Notes: generated by a model from the letters alone, not told the origin. Shown: positions 26,080-36,613, counted from the stretch's first letter. The stretch: 42,251 nucleotides of DNA from Pirellulales bacterium (GCA_035939775.1 DASZFO010000297.1:1-42251); one strand, 5' to 3'. Program-made: numbers and translations.

Positions 26080-27423
26080 TTAAGTCACTTCCGGATGCAC
26101 CCACGGCGGGCGATACGGTCGCCGGAGCCATTGATTCGCCTCATCGTCGCCGGCGATTTGTTGCTTCGCGGCGTCCCAAGTCAATTCGCGGCCGAGCCGC
26201 AACGAAAGGTTGCCCAGAATGCAGGTCGCCGTCGAGATATAGCCCTGTTCGATGTCGGCGACCGGCTTGCCGCGCGTGGCGATCGCTTGCAACAGGTCGC
26301 GCATGTGGTGGCGGATCGCCGGGGCGACGTGCTGTTCCAAATCCTTCTCGGTTTTGTCCTCGGGATACTCTTCCAATTCGTACTTCACGTCGCGATGGAC
26401 CGGCTTTCCGCCGCCGATCGGCGTGAAGTCGTAGCTCATCACGCTGATCTTGAGCGTTCCCTTGTCGCCGTAGAGCGTCGCGCCCCACGGATATTTTGGA
26501 TCGGGAGCATCGCCCCAACTCCGCATCTGCCAGACGATGTCCAAATCGCCGTAGTCGAAGGCGGCCGTCTGCGTGTCGGGGATATTGGCCTTGCTGCGCT
26601 TGTCGACGAGAATGCCGCCGGTCGATGAAACTCGCGTCGGCCAGCCGAGATCGAGCATCCACCGCGCGCAGTCGAGGAAATGGATGCACATGTCTCCCAT
26701 GATCCCGTTGCCGTATTCCATAAAGGCCCGCCAACCTCGCGGATGGACGAGCTTGTTGTACGGCCGCATGGGGGCCGGGCCGGTCCACATTTCATAATCG
26801 AGGTTTTCCGGGGGCGACGTGTCCGGCGGGTTCTCCCTGGCGCGCATGTGGTAGTAGCAATACACCTCCACGAGCGCGACTTTGCCGAGCTTCCCTTCGC
26901 GGATGATCGTGTCGCGGGCTTCGACGAGGTGCGGCGTGCTGCGGCGCTGCGTCCCGACCTGGACGACGCGCTTGGTGCGCCGCGCGGCCGCAAGCATCGC
27001 TTGCCCTTCGACGATATCGACGCTGATTGGCTTCTGCACGTACACGTCCGCCCCGGCTTCGACCGCGGCGATCATCGCCAGGGCGTGCCAGTGGTCGGGC
27101 GTGGCGACGAGCACGATGTCGAGGTCTTTTTCCTTCAACATCTGGCGATAGTCGGCGTAGGTGCGCGGTTTCTTTTTTGACACTTGGCGGGTGGCGACCA
27201 TCTCGGCCGCGTCGGCCAGCATTTTCTTGTCGACGTCGCAGAGCGACACGACTTCGACCGGCGCCACCTGGATCAAGCGAAACAGGTCGGCCTTGCCATA
27301 CCAACCCGTGCCGATCAGGCCGACCCGGGGCGGCTTCTGATCGAGAAACTCGGCGGCAAAACTCCCGGCCGCGGACAAGGCCAAACCCGCCGCGCTGCTC
27401 TGCACAAACTGTCGGCGATTCAT
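26080..27423 (-). CDS. Tat-exported Gfo/Idh/MocA family oxidoreductase
   Basis: The 447-aa protein starts MNRRQFVQSSAAGLALSAAG, a Tat-type signal (twin Arg). Then comes a Rossmann domain with GLIGTGWYG (~34-42), SLCDVD and the DIVLVATPDHWHA segment; the usual EKP motif is QKP (VQKPIS). The C-terminal domain has GIMGDMCIHFLD, where His likely serves as the catalytic or sugar-contact residue. Members oxidise or epimerise sugars and polyols with NAD(P). Its partner is the lectin/NPCBM protein gene 6 bases downstream, suggesting a joint role with carbohydrates. The specific substrate is unknown. Confidence 0.9.
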   Translation of the reverse strand: MNRRQFVQSSAAGLALSAAGSFAAEFLDQKPPRVGLIGTGWYGKADLFRLIQVAPVEVVSLCDVDKKMLADAAEMVATRQVSKKKPRTYADYRQMLKEKDLDIVLVATPDHWHALAMIAAVEAGADVYVQKPISVDIVEGQAMLAAARRTKRVVQVGTQRRSTPHLVEARDTIIREGKLGKVALVEVYCYYHMRARENPPDTSPPENLDYEMWTGPAPMRPYNKLVHPRGWRAFMEYGNGIMGDMCIHFLDCARWMLDLGWPTRVSSTGGILVDKRSKANIPDTQTAAFDYGDLDIVWQMRSWGDAPDPKYPWGATLYGDKGTLKISVMSYDFTPIGGGKPVHRDVKYELEEYPEDKTEKDLEQHVAPAIRHHMRDLLQAIATRGKPVADIEQGYISTATCILGNLSLRLGRELTWDAAKQQIAGDDEANQWLRRPYRPPWVHPEVT

Positions 27424-27497
27424 CGTTGCACTCCCGCGAAGGACCGATGGGTGGGAGAGATTAGTCTAGCAACGCGCGGCGCGAAAGACGAGCTAGC

Positions 27498-29351
27498 TTA
27501 AGCTGACCCAGGAGACGAACCTGTCGCGCGCAATGTGAACCAGAATGTGCTGCCGTGCCCCGGCTGGCTTTCGACGCCGATTCGGCCGCCGTGGGCTTCG
27601 ACGATTTCCTTGCAAAGCGAGAGCCCAAGGCCGGCGGCGCCGGCGCTAGAGCCCGGGATGCGGAAGAACCGCTCGAAGATGGCCGCGTGGTATTCCTTCG
27701 GAATTCCTTCGCCGGTGTCGCTGATCTCGAACCGCACGGCTGAATCGTCGGCGATTCCACGGACGCGGACGATTCCGCGATCCGGCGTATGCCGCAGGGC
27801 GTTGGCGATCAGGTTGTGAAAGACGATCTGAATCCTCTCGACGTCGGCCATCACCTGTTCGTGGATCAAGAGCGATTCGGCTTGCAACTGAATCTGCTTC
27901 TCGGCCGCCGCGCCGTGCAGCGGCACGACGGCTTCTTCAATCAGCTTGGCCGCGGCGACCGGCTGCAATTCCATCTCCATGCGGCCCGACTGGATGCGAG
28001 CCAGATCGAGCAGCTCGTCCACGGTGGCCTGAAGTCGCTCGCATTCCTCGCGGGCGGCGTGCAGAAGATCGGCCTGCTTGTCGGTCAAGGGGCCGGCAAC
28101 TCCTTCCAAACACAGATGCACGGCCATGCGGAGCGACGTGAGCGGCGTACGGAATTCGTGGGCAACCGTGGCTACAAGATTGTTTTTCAGCTCGTCGAGG
28201 CGCCGAAGCCGCGTCACGTCTTGGAGGATGGCGGTCGCGCCGGTAATCTTCCCCTCGTCTTCATAGACCGGATTGGCCCGCAGCAAGAACCAGCGATGCC
28301 CCTCGGCGCTGGGGACGTCGAAGGCGTCCTCGAAACCGTTGGGCAAGAACGCCCCTTTGCCCTGCAAGACGTGGGCCTTCGCACGATCGAGCGCCGAGCG
28401 CACGGCAGGTGGGAGCGTGACGAGGGTCTTCGAATCGGGTTCAAGACCATTGGTCTGCCAGAGCGAATCGGCCGCGCCGTTGGCCTTGAGGATGTTGCCT
28501 TCGGCGTTAAAGACGATCACCGGATCGGGGATGCTATCGATCGTGGCCTGCGAGGCGCGCTGGGCGAGCAGCAACTCACCGAGCGAACTCTCGCGGTATT
28601 CCTGTAAGTGCTCGGCCATCAGATTGAATTGCGTCGCGAGCTGCCCGATCTCGTCGCGGCTCATCACGAGCGCACGGGCGGCGAAGTCTTTCTGCCCGAG
28701 GCGGTTCACGGCCATAGTCAAGAGCGAGAGCGGGCGCAGCAGGCGTTGCGTCAGGAGGATCGAAGCGAGCGCCCCGACTACGAGCGCGCCGATCGCGACG
28801 GCGGCCACGATCGAGTTCGTCAACTGACCGGCGCGCAGCGCCGCGTCGGCCTTGCGCTGCATCGCAATCTCATTGATCTGCAAAATCTCGTCCGCATCAT
28901 CTTTGACGACGACGAATTGCGGCTGCAAGATGTCGAAATACTGCTTGTTCATCTGCTTGAGATCGGTAAGCTTCAAGTAGTCGGTCAAAAGGCCTTCGTA
29001 TTTGGTCCAAGCGTCTCTCAGCGTCTTGGTCGCCACGTCTTCGCGTTGATCGAATTCCGTGATGTTGTTCTCTTGGACCTGCAGTTCAGCCGCGAACTTG
29101 TTCCGATGCTCGGCGATTTGCGGCTCGGCCCGGTTCCTCTCTCCCGCGACGATGAAGATCGCGGCGCTGTCGAGCCGCTCGATCGATTCCTTCATCCGCT
29201 GGGCGGCCAAGACACTGCGGTAGTTGTCCTTGAGAATCAGTTCGGATTGGTGGCTAAGCGCCGATACTCTCCAGACAGCGACGACCCCCAGCAACACCAG
29301 CGCCAGGGCGAGAGGTAGTTGGGCAAGCAAGAGTTTCGCGCGGAGGCTCAT
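27498..29351 (-). CDS. Membrane histidine kinase (HAMP-PAS-HisKA-HATPase), partner of the KdpD sensor domain
   Basis: This 617-aa kinase has TM1 (~7-29), a periplasmic four-helix-type sensor, TM2 (~179-201), a HAMP linker, a PAS domain (~268-385), HisKA with phospho-acceptor His398 (HEFRTPLTSLRMAV) and a HATPase domain (N box NLIANALRHT, G box DTGEGIP, GLGLSLCKEIV). It starts at ATG 29351, overlapping the stop of the KdpD-like gene (ATGA), so the two are translationally coupled. In classic KdpD these parts are in one protein with a DUF4118 membrane domain; here DUF4118 is replaced by a HAMP/PAS sensor. A larger open frame upstream (to 29744) is an overlap with the neighbour. The likely response regulator is the NtrC-type gene at 37431, since no KdpE is seen. 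Confidence 0.88.
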   Translation of the reverse strand: MSLRAKLLLAQLPLALALVLLGVVAVWRVSALSHQSELILKDNYRSVLAAQRMKESIERLDSAAIFIVAGERNRAEPQIAEHRNKFAAELQVQENNITEFDQREDVATKTLRDAWTKYEGLLTDYLKLTDLKQMNKQYFDILQPQFVVVKDDADEILQINEIAMQRKADAALRAGQLTNSIVAAVAIGALVVGALASILLTQRLLRPLSLLTMAVNRLGQKDFAARALVMSRDEIGQLATQFNLMAEHLQEYRESSLGELLLAQRASQATIDSIPDPVIVFNAEGNILKANGAADSLWQTNGLEPDSKTLVTLPPAVRSALDRAKAHVLQGKGAFLPNGFEDAFDVPSAEGHRWFLLRANPVYEDEGKITGATAILQDVTRLRRLDELKNNLVATVAHEFRTPLTSLRMAVHLCLEGVAGPLTDKQADLLHAAREECERLQATVDELLDLARIQSGRMEMELQPVAAAKLIEEAVVPLHGAAAEKQIQLQAESLLIHEQVMADVERIQIVFHNLIANALRHTPDRGIVRVRGIADDSAVRFEISDTGEGIPKEYHAAIFERFFRIPGSSAGAAGLGLSLCKEIVEAHGGRIGVESQPGHGSTFWFTLRATGSSPGSA

Positions 29352-30496
29352 CGGCGCGGCTCCTTGTCGTCGAGCGACACGATGTGCAAATCGAAGCCGC
29401 GAGCTTCGTGGACCAACCGGTCGATCATGCTCCGCCCCAGGATGCGCTTCCACCAGGGTCTTTCCGAGCGGCCAATCACGATGTGACCGACGCCACGCGT
29501 GCGGGCGAAATCCAACAGCGCGGTCACCACGTCGTGCGCTTGGAGCCGAATCACCTCGGCCCCCAACTCCTTGGCCATCGAGATCGTGGCGATCAATTGC
29601 CGCTGCACGGCCGAATCGATGCGATTGGGGGCCTCGCCGGGCGTTTCCACATAGACGGCATACCAATCCGTATTGAGACGCCCAGCCAGGCGCGAGCCGC
29701 GCCGCAACAGGGCCGCCCCGCGCGGCGATTGCGATGCAATGCAAACCATCACGCGCTCGATAGTCGATTTGTGATCGTCGCCGCCGGTTAAACTCACGGC
29801 AGCGGTCCGATCGATGCTCTCGGCGACTTCGCGGAGTGCCAATTCCCGCAGGGCCGCGAGATTCTCCTGCCGGAAGAAATTGCCGAGCGCCGTATCGACT
29901 TTTTCCGCCGCATAGATTTTGCCCGACTTCAATCGATCGACCAGGTCTTCGATCGCCAGGTCGAGATTGACGATCTGATCGGCCTGCTTGAGAAAGGTGT
30001 CAGGAACCGTTTCGCGGATGACGACGCCGGTCGCCCGCTCGACTACGTCCTTGAGGCTCTCCAAATGCTGAATGTTAAGCGCCCCAATGACGTTGATTCC
30101 CGCGGCCAGGATGTCTTGCACGTCCTGGTAGCGCTTGTTGTGCCGCGAGCCTGGGGGATTGGTGTGCGGGAGTTCATCGACGATTGCGACGGCCGGATGC
30201 CGAGCCAGAATGCCGTCGAGGTCCATGTCGTCCACCTGGAAGCCGCGGTATTCCACCTTGCGGCGCGGCACGACCTCGAGCCCGTCGATGAGCGCGGCAG
30301 TTTCCGATCTGCCATGCGTTTCGACGAAGCCGATCACCACGTCCGTGCCGCGCTTTTGCAAGGCATGGGCTTCTTCGAGCATCCGGTAGGTCTTGCCCAC
30401 TCCGGCCGCGAAGCCGACATACAGCTTCAGCCGCCCTCGCTTGGAGCGCTCGACCAGTTCCAGAAAGTCTTCAGGACGTGGCTGCGCGCGAGTCAT
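29348..30496 (-). CDS. KdpD N-terminal sensor domain with universal-stress-protein domain (split KdpD)
   Basis: The 382-aa protein (ATG 30496; a TTG at 30517 is less likely) holds the KdpD domain: RLKLYVGFAAGVGKTYRML (Walker A, ~24-42), VAIVDELPHTNPPGSRHNKRYQDV (Walker B block), GINVIGALNIQHLESL, and DQIVNLDLAIEDLVDRLKSGKIY. A USP domain follows (~235-382, starting RVMVCIASQ; GHIVIGRSERPWWKRILGRS). In full KdpD this cytosolic half senses K+ and ATP status (and, in some bacteria, c-di-AMP) and is followed by DUF4118 and a kinase. Here it ends at TGA 29348, inside the start of a separate HK gene. The KdpD-only layout is known in other phyla, but the fusion partner differs. Confidence 0.93.
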   Translation of the reverse strand: MTRAQPRPEDFLELVERSKRGRLKLYVGFAAGVGKTYRMLEEAHALQKRGTDVVIGFVETHGRSETAALIDGLEVVPRRKVEYRGFQVDDMDLDGILARHPAVAIVDELPHTNPPGSRHNKRYQDVQDILAAGINVIGALNIQHLESLKDVVERATGVVIRETVPDTFLKQADQIVNLDLAIEDLVDRLKSGKIYAAEKVDTALGNFFRQENLAALRELALREVAESIDRTAAVSLTGGDDHKSTIERVMVCIASQSPRGAALLRRGSRLAGRLNTDWYAVYVETPGEAPNRIDSAVQRQLIATISMAKELGAEVIRLQAHDVVTALLDFARTRGVGHIVIGRSERPWWKRILGRSMIDRLVHEARGFDLHIVSLDDKEPRR

Positions 30497-30503
30497 GTGG
30501 TCT

Positions 30504-30848
30504 TCAGTTCGCCCCAAACTGGATGACGAGTCCTCCGAGAATAATGATGGCTAGTCCGGCCCAGGTCGAGAGCGGAATATGCTCATCGAGCGCGAACCGC
30601 CCAGCGAGAACGCTGACGAGGGCAAAAGCACCGACATAGACGCCGATTAACTTCGAGAAGTCCCATTTTACCGTGTTGACGACGACCCCATAAGTCGCCA
30701 ACAGCAGCCCGCCGCCGACAACCCAGGGCACACCGCCTCCGCGCAATCCTCTGCGAGTGACGGCATCACCTCCAGCTTCGATGGCGGCCGCAGCAAGAAA
30801 CACGAGCCATGCGACGGCGGATAAATCCCGTTGGTGCATGGGGGTCAT
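30504..30848 (-). CDS. Small four-helix membrane protein (EamA/SMR-like) in the kdp-1 operon
   Basis: The 114-aa protein starts at ATG 30848 overlapping the kdpC stop (ATGA). It has four hydrophobic helices: AVAWLVFLAAAAIEA, GVPWVVGGGLLLATYGVVV, LIGVYVGAFALVSVLAG, and STWAGLAIIILGGLVIQF. This size and the repeated small-residue helices resemble drug/metabolite (EamA) or small multidrug-resistance transporters. The position between kdpC and the KdpD sensor, with the KdpD start only 7 bases after its stop, suggests a role in the K+ response, but no function is established. The name is tentative. Confidence 0.65.
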   Translation of the reverse strand: MTPMHQRDLSAVAWLVFLAAAAIEAGGDAVTRRGLRGGGVPWVVGGGLLLATYGVVVNTVKWDFSKLIGVYVGAFALVSVLAGRFALDEHIPLSTWAGLAIIILGGLVIQFGAN

Positions 30849-31465
30849 TTTGCCGCTGGCTTGGGGCGCCCGAATTGGCGGTCCAACGCCAAATTCAAGG
30901 ATAGCACGTTCACGCGCGGCTCGCCCAACAGGCCGAAAGTGGGCGACTCGATCTGGTCCTTGACGACCTGTTGAACGCGCTCGGGCTTTTCGCCGCGTGC
31001 CTTGGCAATTCGCGGCACTTGCCAAAGAGCGGCCTGAGGGGACAGATTCGGGTCGAGTCCACTGGCTGACGTCGTGACAAGTTCGTCCGGGACGGGGCCG
31101 CTGGCGTCTGGATTTTCCTTTTGCAATCGCTCGACGTCTCCCTTGATGCGATCATACAGCGCCTGGGACGTAGGGCCGTAATTCGACGCCCCGGAATTCG
31201 TCGCGTTGTACGGTTTCGGCTTCGATGAATCGGCCTCGTCGTTGGTTGCCGAGGGGCGCGGCTGGACATAGGCCGGGTTCGTGAAATTCTGCCCGATCAA
31301 TTCCGAGCCGATGACAACCCCTTTGTCGTCGGTGACGAGGCTGCCGTTGGCTGCGTGAGGCGCGATCACCTGGGCCAAGCCTGTCATCAAGAAGGGATAC
31401 ACGATCCCAGTCAGAACCAGCGTCACGAGCGTCACGCGCAGGGCGATCATCAATTCGGATTTCAT
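30845..31465 (-). CDS. kdpC: Potassium-transporting ATPase subunit KdpC (kdp-1)
   Basis: The 206-aa protein (start ATG 31465, GGAG about ten bases upstream) has one TM (~8-30, TLVLTGIVYPFLMTGLAQVI) and the KdpC periplasmic domain: ANGSLV, GSELIGQNFTNPAYVQPRPSA, ASNYGPTSQAL, DELVTTSASGLDPNLSPQAALWQVPRIA, and FGLLGEPRVNVLSLNLALD. It stabilises the KdpA-KdpB complex and may raise K+ affinity. It starts 4 bases after the kdpB stop and overlaps the next gene's start, confirming one operon. Confidence 0.96.
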   Translation of the reverse strand: MKSELMIALRVTLVTLVLTGIVYPFLMTGLAQVIAPHAANGSLVTDDKGVVIGSELIGQNFTNPAYVQPRPSATNDEADSSKPKPYNATNSGASNYGPTSQALYDRIKGDVERLQKENPDASGPVPDELVTTSASGLDPNLSPQAALWQVPRIAKARGEKPERVQQVVKDQIESPTFGLLGEPRVNVLSLNLALDRQFGRPKPAAK

Positions 31466-31469
31466 TATC

Positions 31470-33575
<2,106 letters not shown>

Positions 33576-33585
33576 AATGGAAACC

Positions 33586-35580
33586 TTAATAAAGTTTGCC
33601 TTGGCCGGCGAGGAAGTGCTCCACAATCGGCCCCAGGCATTGCGCGGGAAAGAACGTCAAGGCGCCGACGATGACGATCACGCCGACCAATAGCACGGTG
33701 AATAGCGGCCCGTTGGTTGGAAACGTGCCCAGGCCCGGGGCCACCGTCTTCTTGCCCACCATCGAACCGGCGATCGCCAGCACGGGAACGATCATCAGAA
33801 ACCGCCCGGCGAGCATCACGATCGCTATCGTGACGTTCCAAAAATTCGTATTGGCATTGATCCCGGCGAACGCCGAGCCGTTGTTGCCGGCCGCGCTGGA
33901 ATAGGCATAGAGCATCTCCGAAAGCCCGTGCGGACCGTTGTTGTTGAGGGCCGAGCCCGTGGGGGCATGCTCTTTGTCGGAGTACCAATTGTCGGGCAGG
34001 TCGGGCACGGGCGCCTTATAGTCTGCCGGCGGTTTGGCCGGCGCCGGATGAGCCTTGGCGAAATCCGCTGCATAATCCGCGGCTCGCTTTTCGTAAACCG
34101 CCGACCAGCCGGCAAATCCGAGAATGATCGCCGGGAAAATCAGGATATAGAACATCGCGTACTTCATCTCGCGCGACTCGATCTTCTTACCTAGGTACTC
34201 GGGAGTGCGCCCGACCATCAGACCGGCGATGAAGACCGACAGGATGACGAACACGAGCATCGCATACAGCCCGGCCCCGACGCCGCCGAAGATCAATTCG
34301 CCGAGTTGAATGTTCGCCAGCGGCACCAGCCCGCCGAGCGGCGTGAAGCTGTCGTGCATGGAATTGACGGCGCCGCACGAGGTGTCGGTCGTCACGGTGG
34401 CGAACAGGGCCGAATTCGAGACGCCAAAGCGGACTTCCTTCCCCTCCATGTTCCCTTGCGGCTGAGCGATCTTGAAGCCTATCGGAGAACCGCTTGGGGA
34501 GAGGGGGACAGTCCCCTTTTGTTCCGAGGACTCCACAAAAGGGGACAGTCCCCGGCGGTTCTCCGATAGGCTCTTGGCCTTCTCCGCGACGGACGGAGTT
34601 GCCGCCGCCAGATCGGCCTCGAGCTTGTGGATTACCGGGTTGCCGCCGGATTCCGCCCAATAGGCGACGCTCACTCCCGTCAAAAACAAGAGCGACATCG
34701 CCGCGAAAATCGCCCAGCCCTGCCGTTGGTCGCCGGCCATGCTGCCGTAGGTGTAAGTCAAGGCGGCCCCAATGCTGAAGATCAACAGCAGCTCGACGAA
34801 ATTAGTCAGTGGCGTCGGGTTCTCGAACGGATGTGCGCTATTGGCGTTGAAGAATCCGCCGCCATTGGTGCCAAGTTCCTTGATCACTTCCTGCGAAGCC
34901 ACCGGGCCCATTGCGATGGTTTGCTTCCCGCCGTCGATGGTGGTCACTTCTTGATACGGCGAGAAGTTCTGAATGATTCCCTGCGTCACCAAAAACAGGC
35001 CGACCACGACGCTGATCGGCATTAACACGTACACGATCGAGCGAATCATATCGACCCAAAAGTTGCCGATCGTTCGCGCGGCGTCAGGGGCTAGGCGGCG
35101 TGTCAGCCCACGGGCCACCGCCAGCGCGACCGCAATCCCCGCCCCGGCCGATACGAAGTTATGCCACGCCAAGCCGGCCATCTCGCTGAGATAGCTCATC
35201 GTCGTTTCGGGCACGTACGACTGCCAATTCGTATTCGTGTTGAAGCTGACCGATGTGTTAAAGGCCAAATGTTCGGGCACTGCGGGCAATCCCTGCGGAT
35301 TGAGCGGCAAACGGTCTTGCAATCGCAGAATCCCATACGTGACGACGATGCCGAACAGACTGAACGCCAAGAGCGCCAGCGCATAGCGCTGCCAGGTTTG
35401 CTCGCGTTTTGGATCGACACCGCAAAGCCAATATAAAAACCGCTCGGTTGGCCCAAAGAACCGCGGCAGCGGTTGTTTCGAGCCTTCGAAGACTCGATAC
35501 ATGTACGCCCCGAGCGGCTTGGTGATCGCGAAGATCAGGACCGAAAACAGGCCGATTTGCAGCCAACCTTGCAGAGTCAT
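33586..35580 (-). CDS. kdpA: Potassium-transporting ATPase K+ channel subunit KdpA (kdp-1) with repeat-derived insert
   Basis: The 664-aa protein starts at ATG 35580 ([12 protein letters not shown]). The four K+-pore loops are clear: [51 protein letters not shown], and [15 protein letters not shown]. Typical KdpA is ~560-600 residues; the extra comes from a palindromic repeat translated in frame at residues ~336-368 ([16 protein letters not shown]..), between the AESGGNP and [10 protein letters not shown] landmarks in an extramembrane loop, and from a further insert before the fourth pore (~residues 510-550, [11 protein letters not shown]..). It channels K+ toward KdpB. Confidence 0.96.
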   Translation of the reverse strand: MTLQGWLQIGLFSVLIFAITKPLGAYMYRVFEGSKQPLPRFFGPTERFLYWLCGVDPKREQTWQRYALALLAFSLFGIVVTYGILRLQDRLPLNPQGLPAVPEHLAFNTSVSFNTNTNWQSYVPETTMSYLSEMAGLAWHNFVSAGAGIAVALAVARGLTRRLAPDAARTIGNFWVDMIRSIVYVLMPISVVVGLFLVTQGIIQNFSPYQEVTTIDGGKQTIAMGPVASQEVIKELGTNGGGFFNANSAHPFENPTPLTNFVELLLIFSIGAALTYTYGSMAGDQRQGWAIFAAMSLLFLTGVSVAYWAESGGNPVIHKLEADLAAATPSVAEKAKSLSENRRGLSPFVESSEQKGTVPLSPSGSPIGFKIAQPQGNMEGKEVRFGVSNSALFATVTTDTSCGAVNSMHDSFTPLGGLVPLANIQLGELIFGGVGAGLYAMLVFVILSVFIAGLMVGRTPEYLGKKIESREMKYAMFYILIFPAIILGFAGWSAVYEKRAADYAADFAKAHPAPAKPPADYKAPVPDLPDNWYSDKEHAPTGSALNNNGPHGLSEMLYAYSSAAGNNGSAFAGINANTNFWNVTIAIVMLAGRFLMIVPVLAIAGSMVGKKTVAPGLGTFPTNGPLFTVLLVGVIVIVGALTFFPAQCLGPIVEHFLAGQGKLY
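34476..34573. repeat. Palindromic GGGGACAGTCCCC repeat, copy 2, inside kdpA
   Basis: The outer arms agcctatcggagaaccgc and gcggttctccgataggct enclose the same core as copy 1 (two ggggacagtcccc palindromes and ccttttgttcc..acaaaagg). Copy 1 reads gctatccgaaaaccgcc in its arm; the paired changes on both arms keep the stem intact. The frame is preserved and the repeat is part of the KdpA protein. Confidence 0.85.
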
Positions 35581-35601
35581 GGGGAAACTTCGTCCTTTAG
35601 T

Positions 35602-35699
35602 GCGGCTAACAAATCCGGCGGGGACTGTCCCCCTTTTGCGCAGTCCGCGGAGCAAAACGGGGACTGTCCCCTTCTCTCAGCCGGATTTGTTAGACGCGC
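35602..35699. repeat. Palindromic GGGGACTGTCCCC repeat, copy 3, between kdpF and kdpA
   Basis: Arms gctaacaaatccggc and gccggatttgttagacgcgc enclose the core in the opposite orientation (ggggactgtcccccttttgcg .. caaaacggggactgtcccc). It fills the whole kdpF-kdpA gap and ends exactly at the kdpF stop codon, so it would be in the operon mRNA as a strong hairpin just before the kdpA start. Confidence 0.85.
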
Positions 35700-35789
35700 T
35701 TAAAAATGTTCGGGGCGCACGAGCGCGTAAAGAAGATAGATGGTCAACAGCACCGTGACGATGCCGCCTAAGAGAAACTCGATGTCCAT
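35700..35789 (-). CDS. kdpF: KdpF, small membrane stabiliser of the Kdp complex
   Basis: This 29-aa single-helix protein reads MDIEFLLGGIVTVLLTIYLL followed by YALVRPEHF, ending at TAA (35700-35702). The pattern of one hydrophobic helix followed by (L/Y)YALxxPExF at the C-terminus is diagnostic of KdpF, and it directly precedes kdpA. In E. coli KdpF sits at the edge of KdpA and stabilises the complex with lipids. It is too short for usual gene callers. Confidence 0.93.
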   Translation of the reverse strand: MDIEFLLGGIVTVLLTIYLLYALVRPEHF

Positions 35790-35831
35790 GCGATATTTCC
35801 TGATGCCGTCGGCAGGGATGGGTCTTACGAC

Positions 35832-35915
35832 TTAGCAGTGCTCGCAGGCGCGAACGTATAGCCAACAGACCGCGAAAAATACAACGCAAGCGCTCACGAA
35901 AACTGTGTCCCACAT
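35832..35915 (-). CDS. 27-aa membrane peptide at the head of the kdp-1 operon
   Basis: The 27-codon frame (ATG 35915, TAA 35832) encodes MWDTVFVSACVVFFAVCWLY then VRACEHC: one hydrophobic helix with a short polar Cys-containing tail. Many kdp operons have an equally small helix peptide ahead of kdpF with a similar 'FF..A..YV..C' pattern (from memory, no search done). It lies 42 bases upstream of kdpF and about 44 bases after the predicted start of transcription, so it should be the first gene of kdp-1. Function unknown; it may be an additional stabilising helix or a leader peptide. Confidence 0.65.
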   Translation of the reverse strand: MWDTVFVSACVVFFAVCWLYVRACEHC

Positions 35916-35970
35916 AAACAGATTCCCCGCGTCGACTCTTGATTCCGAATAAACGTTGCCGGCAATGGAG

Positions 35971-35985
35971 GCAATTGGAGTGCCA
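35971..35985 (-). promoter_or_regulatory. Sigma-54 promoter for the kdp-1 operon
   Basis: On the minus strand the sequence is TGGCACTCCAATTGC. It has GG and GC doublets separated by exactly 10 bases and matches the consensus TGGCACG-N4-TTGC at all fixed positions except the G after TGGCAC. Transcription would start near 35959, about 44 bases before the 27-aa peptide gene. It implies that kdp-1 needs a sigma-54 activator, in line with the NtrC-type gene at 37431. Confidence 0.78.
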
Positions 35986-36063
35986 AACTCCTGGCGGACG
36001 CGCCAAGCAGCATCAGCGCAGCATCTTAAGGAACATTTACGCGGATGGCTTCCATCCCCGAGC

Positions 36064-36220
36064 ATTGCATCTTGCACTGAAGTCACGATGCGGCAATGCA
36101 AAATGCAATCACCGATCAGGATCGACTAAAGCCGCTAAGAGGACTGCGACCTGAGACATACCAGGCGACTGTTCGCTTCGACGCCCTGCAATTCGCAGGC
36201 GGAATATCGCAATATGCAAC
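36064..36220. promoter_or_regulatory. Candidate enhancer with four TGCAA-N2-TGCAA-type sites between divergent sigma-54 promoters
   Basis: Sites: 36064-36076 (TGCAAGATGCAAT on the minus strand), 36097-36109 (TGCAAAATGCAAT), 36187-36199 (TGCAATTCGCAGG) and 36208-36220 (CGCAATATGCAAC). Each holds two TGCAA-like half-sites 7 bases apart. The first two face each other as an inverted repeat. They lie ~105-260 bp upstream of both predicted start sites, the usual distance for NtrC-type activator binding, and their midpoint (36142) coincides with that of the two start sites. The binding protein is inferred. Confidence 0.5.
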
Positions 36221-36297
36221 CCGCCGGCGGACCGCGTCCGCGGCGATTGATTCTCGAAATCATTCCCCGCCACGGGCTTACGCGATCTTGATGGCCG

Positions 36298-36313
36298 CGG
36301 CACGCTCCTTGCT
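36298..36313 (+). promoter_or_regulatory. Sigma-54 promoter facing the orphan actuator-domain gene
   Basis: The plus-strand sequence is CGGCACGCTCCTTGCT, matching TGGCACG-N4-TTGCW at all fixed positions but the first. The GG-N10-GC spacing is exact. Transcription would start near 36324, leaving a ~290-base leader that contains palindromic repeat copy 4 before ATG 36614. Its divergent partner is at 35971-35985. Confidence 0.72.
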
Positions 36314-36392
36314 TTCATCCGAGTCGTCATTCGGTTCGTTGATCACGCGGCCCTGTTTAGAATTGCCGATCGATTCGCTGCCATCACGATTC

Positions 36393-36498
36393 AGAACCCC
36401 TCACAAAGCTGCCGGGGACTGTCCCCATTTTTGCGCAGTCCGCGGAGCAAAAACTGGGGACTCTCCCCTTCTCCCAGGCAGTTTTGTGGGGGGTTCTT
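36393..36498. repeat. Palindromic GGGGACTGTCCCC repeat, copy 4, in the leader of the orphan gene
   Basis: Arms agaacccctcacaaagctgcc and ggcagttttgtggggggttct pair with few mismatches around the same core as copy 3 (ggggactgtccccatttttgcgc .. gcaaaaactggggactctcccc). Its arms differ in sequence from copy 3 but again stay complementary to each other. Confidence 0.8.
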
Positions 36499-36613
36499 GG
36501 AGCACTTAACAATCCCTCTTGATGGCCGCGAGTTGTCGGTTTCTTTCTCTTCGCCCGAGAAAGGCTGCACGACCGGCGCCGCGGCCATCATTTTTTCTGC
36601 CGCAAGGTGTGCC

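Noticed and set aside
27498-29744. Extended histidine kinase frame starting inside the KdpD-like gene
   Set aside because: The first ~131 residues are the wrong frame of the USP domain; ATG 29351 overlaps the upstream stop as ATGA and starts just before TM1.
35832-36101. 89-codon version of the small kdp leader gene
   Set aside because: The extra 62 residues would cross the sigma-54 promoter and part of the enhancer; the internal ATG at 35915 gives a single-helix peptide of the expected kind.
36096-36509. 137-codon plus-strand frame upstream of the orphan actuator-domain gene
   Set aside because: It runs through the enhancer sites, the sigma-54 promoter and repeat copy 4, and its product is low in pattern and unlike any family I know.
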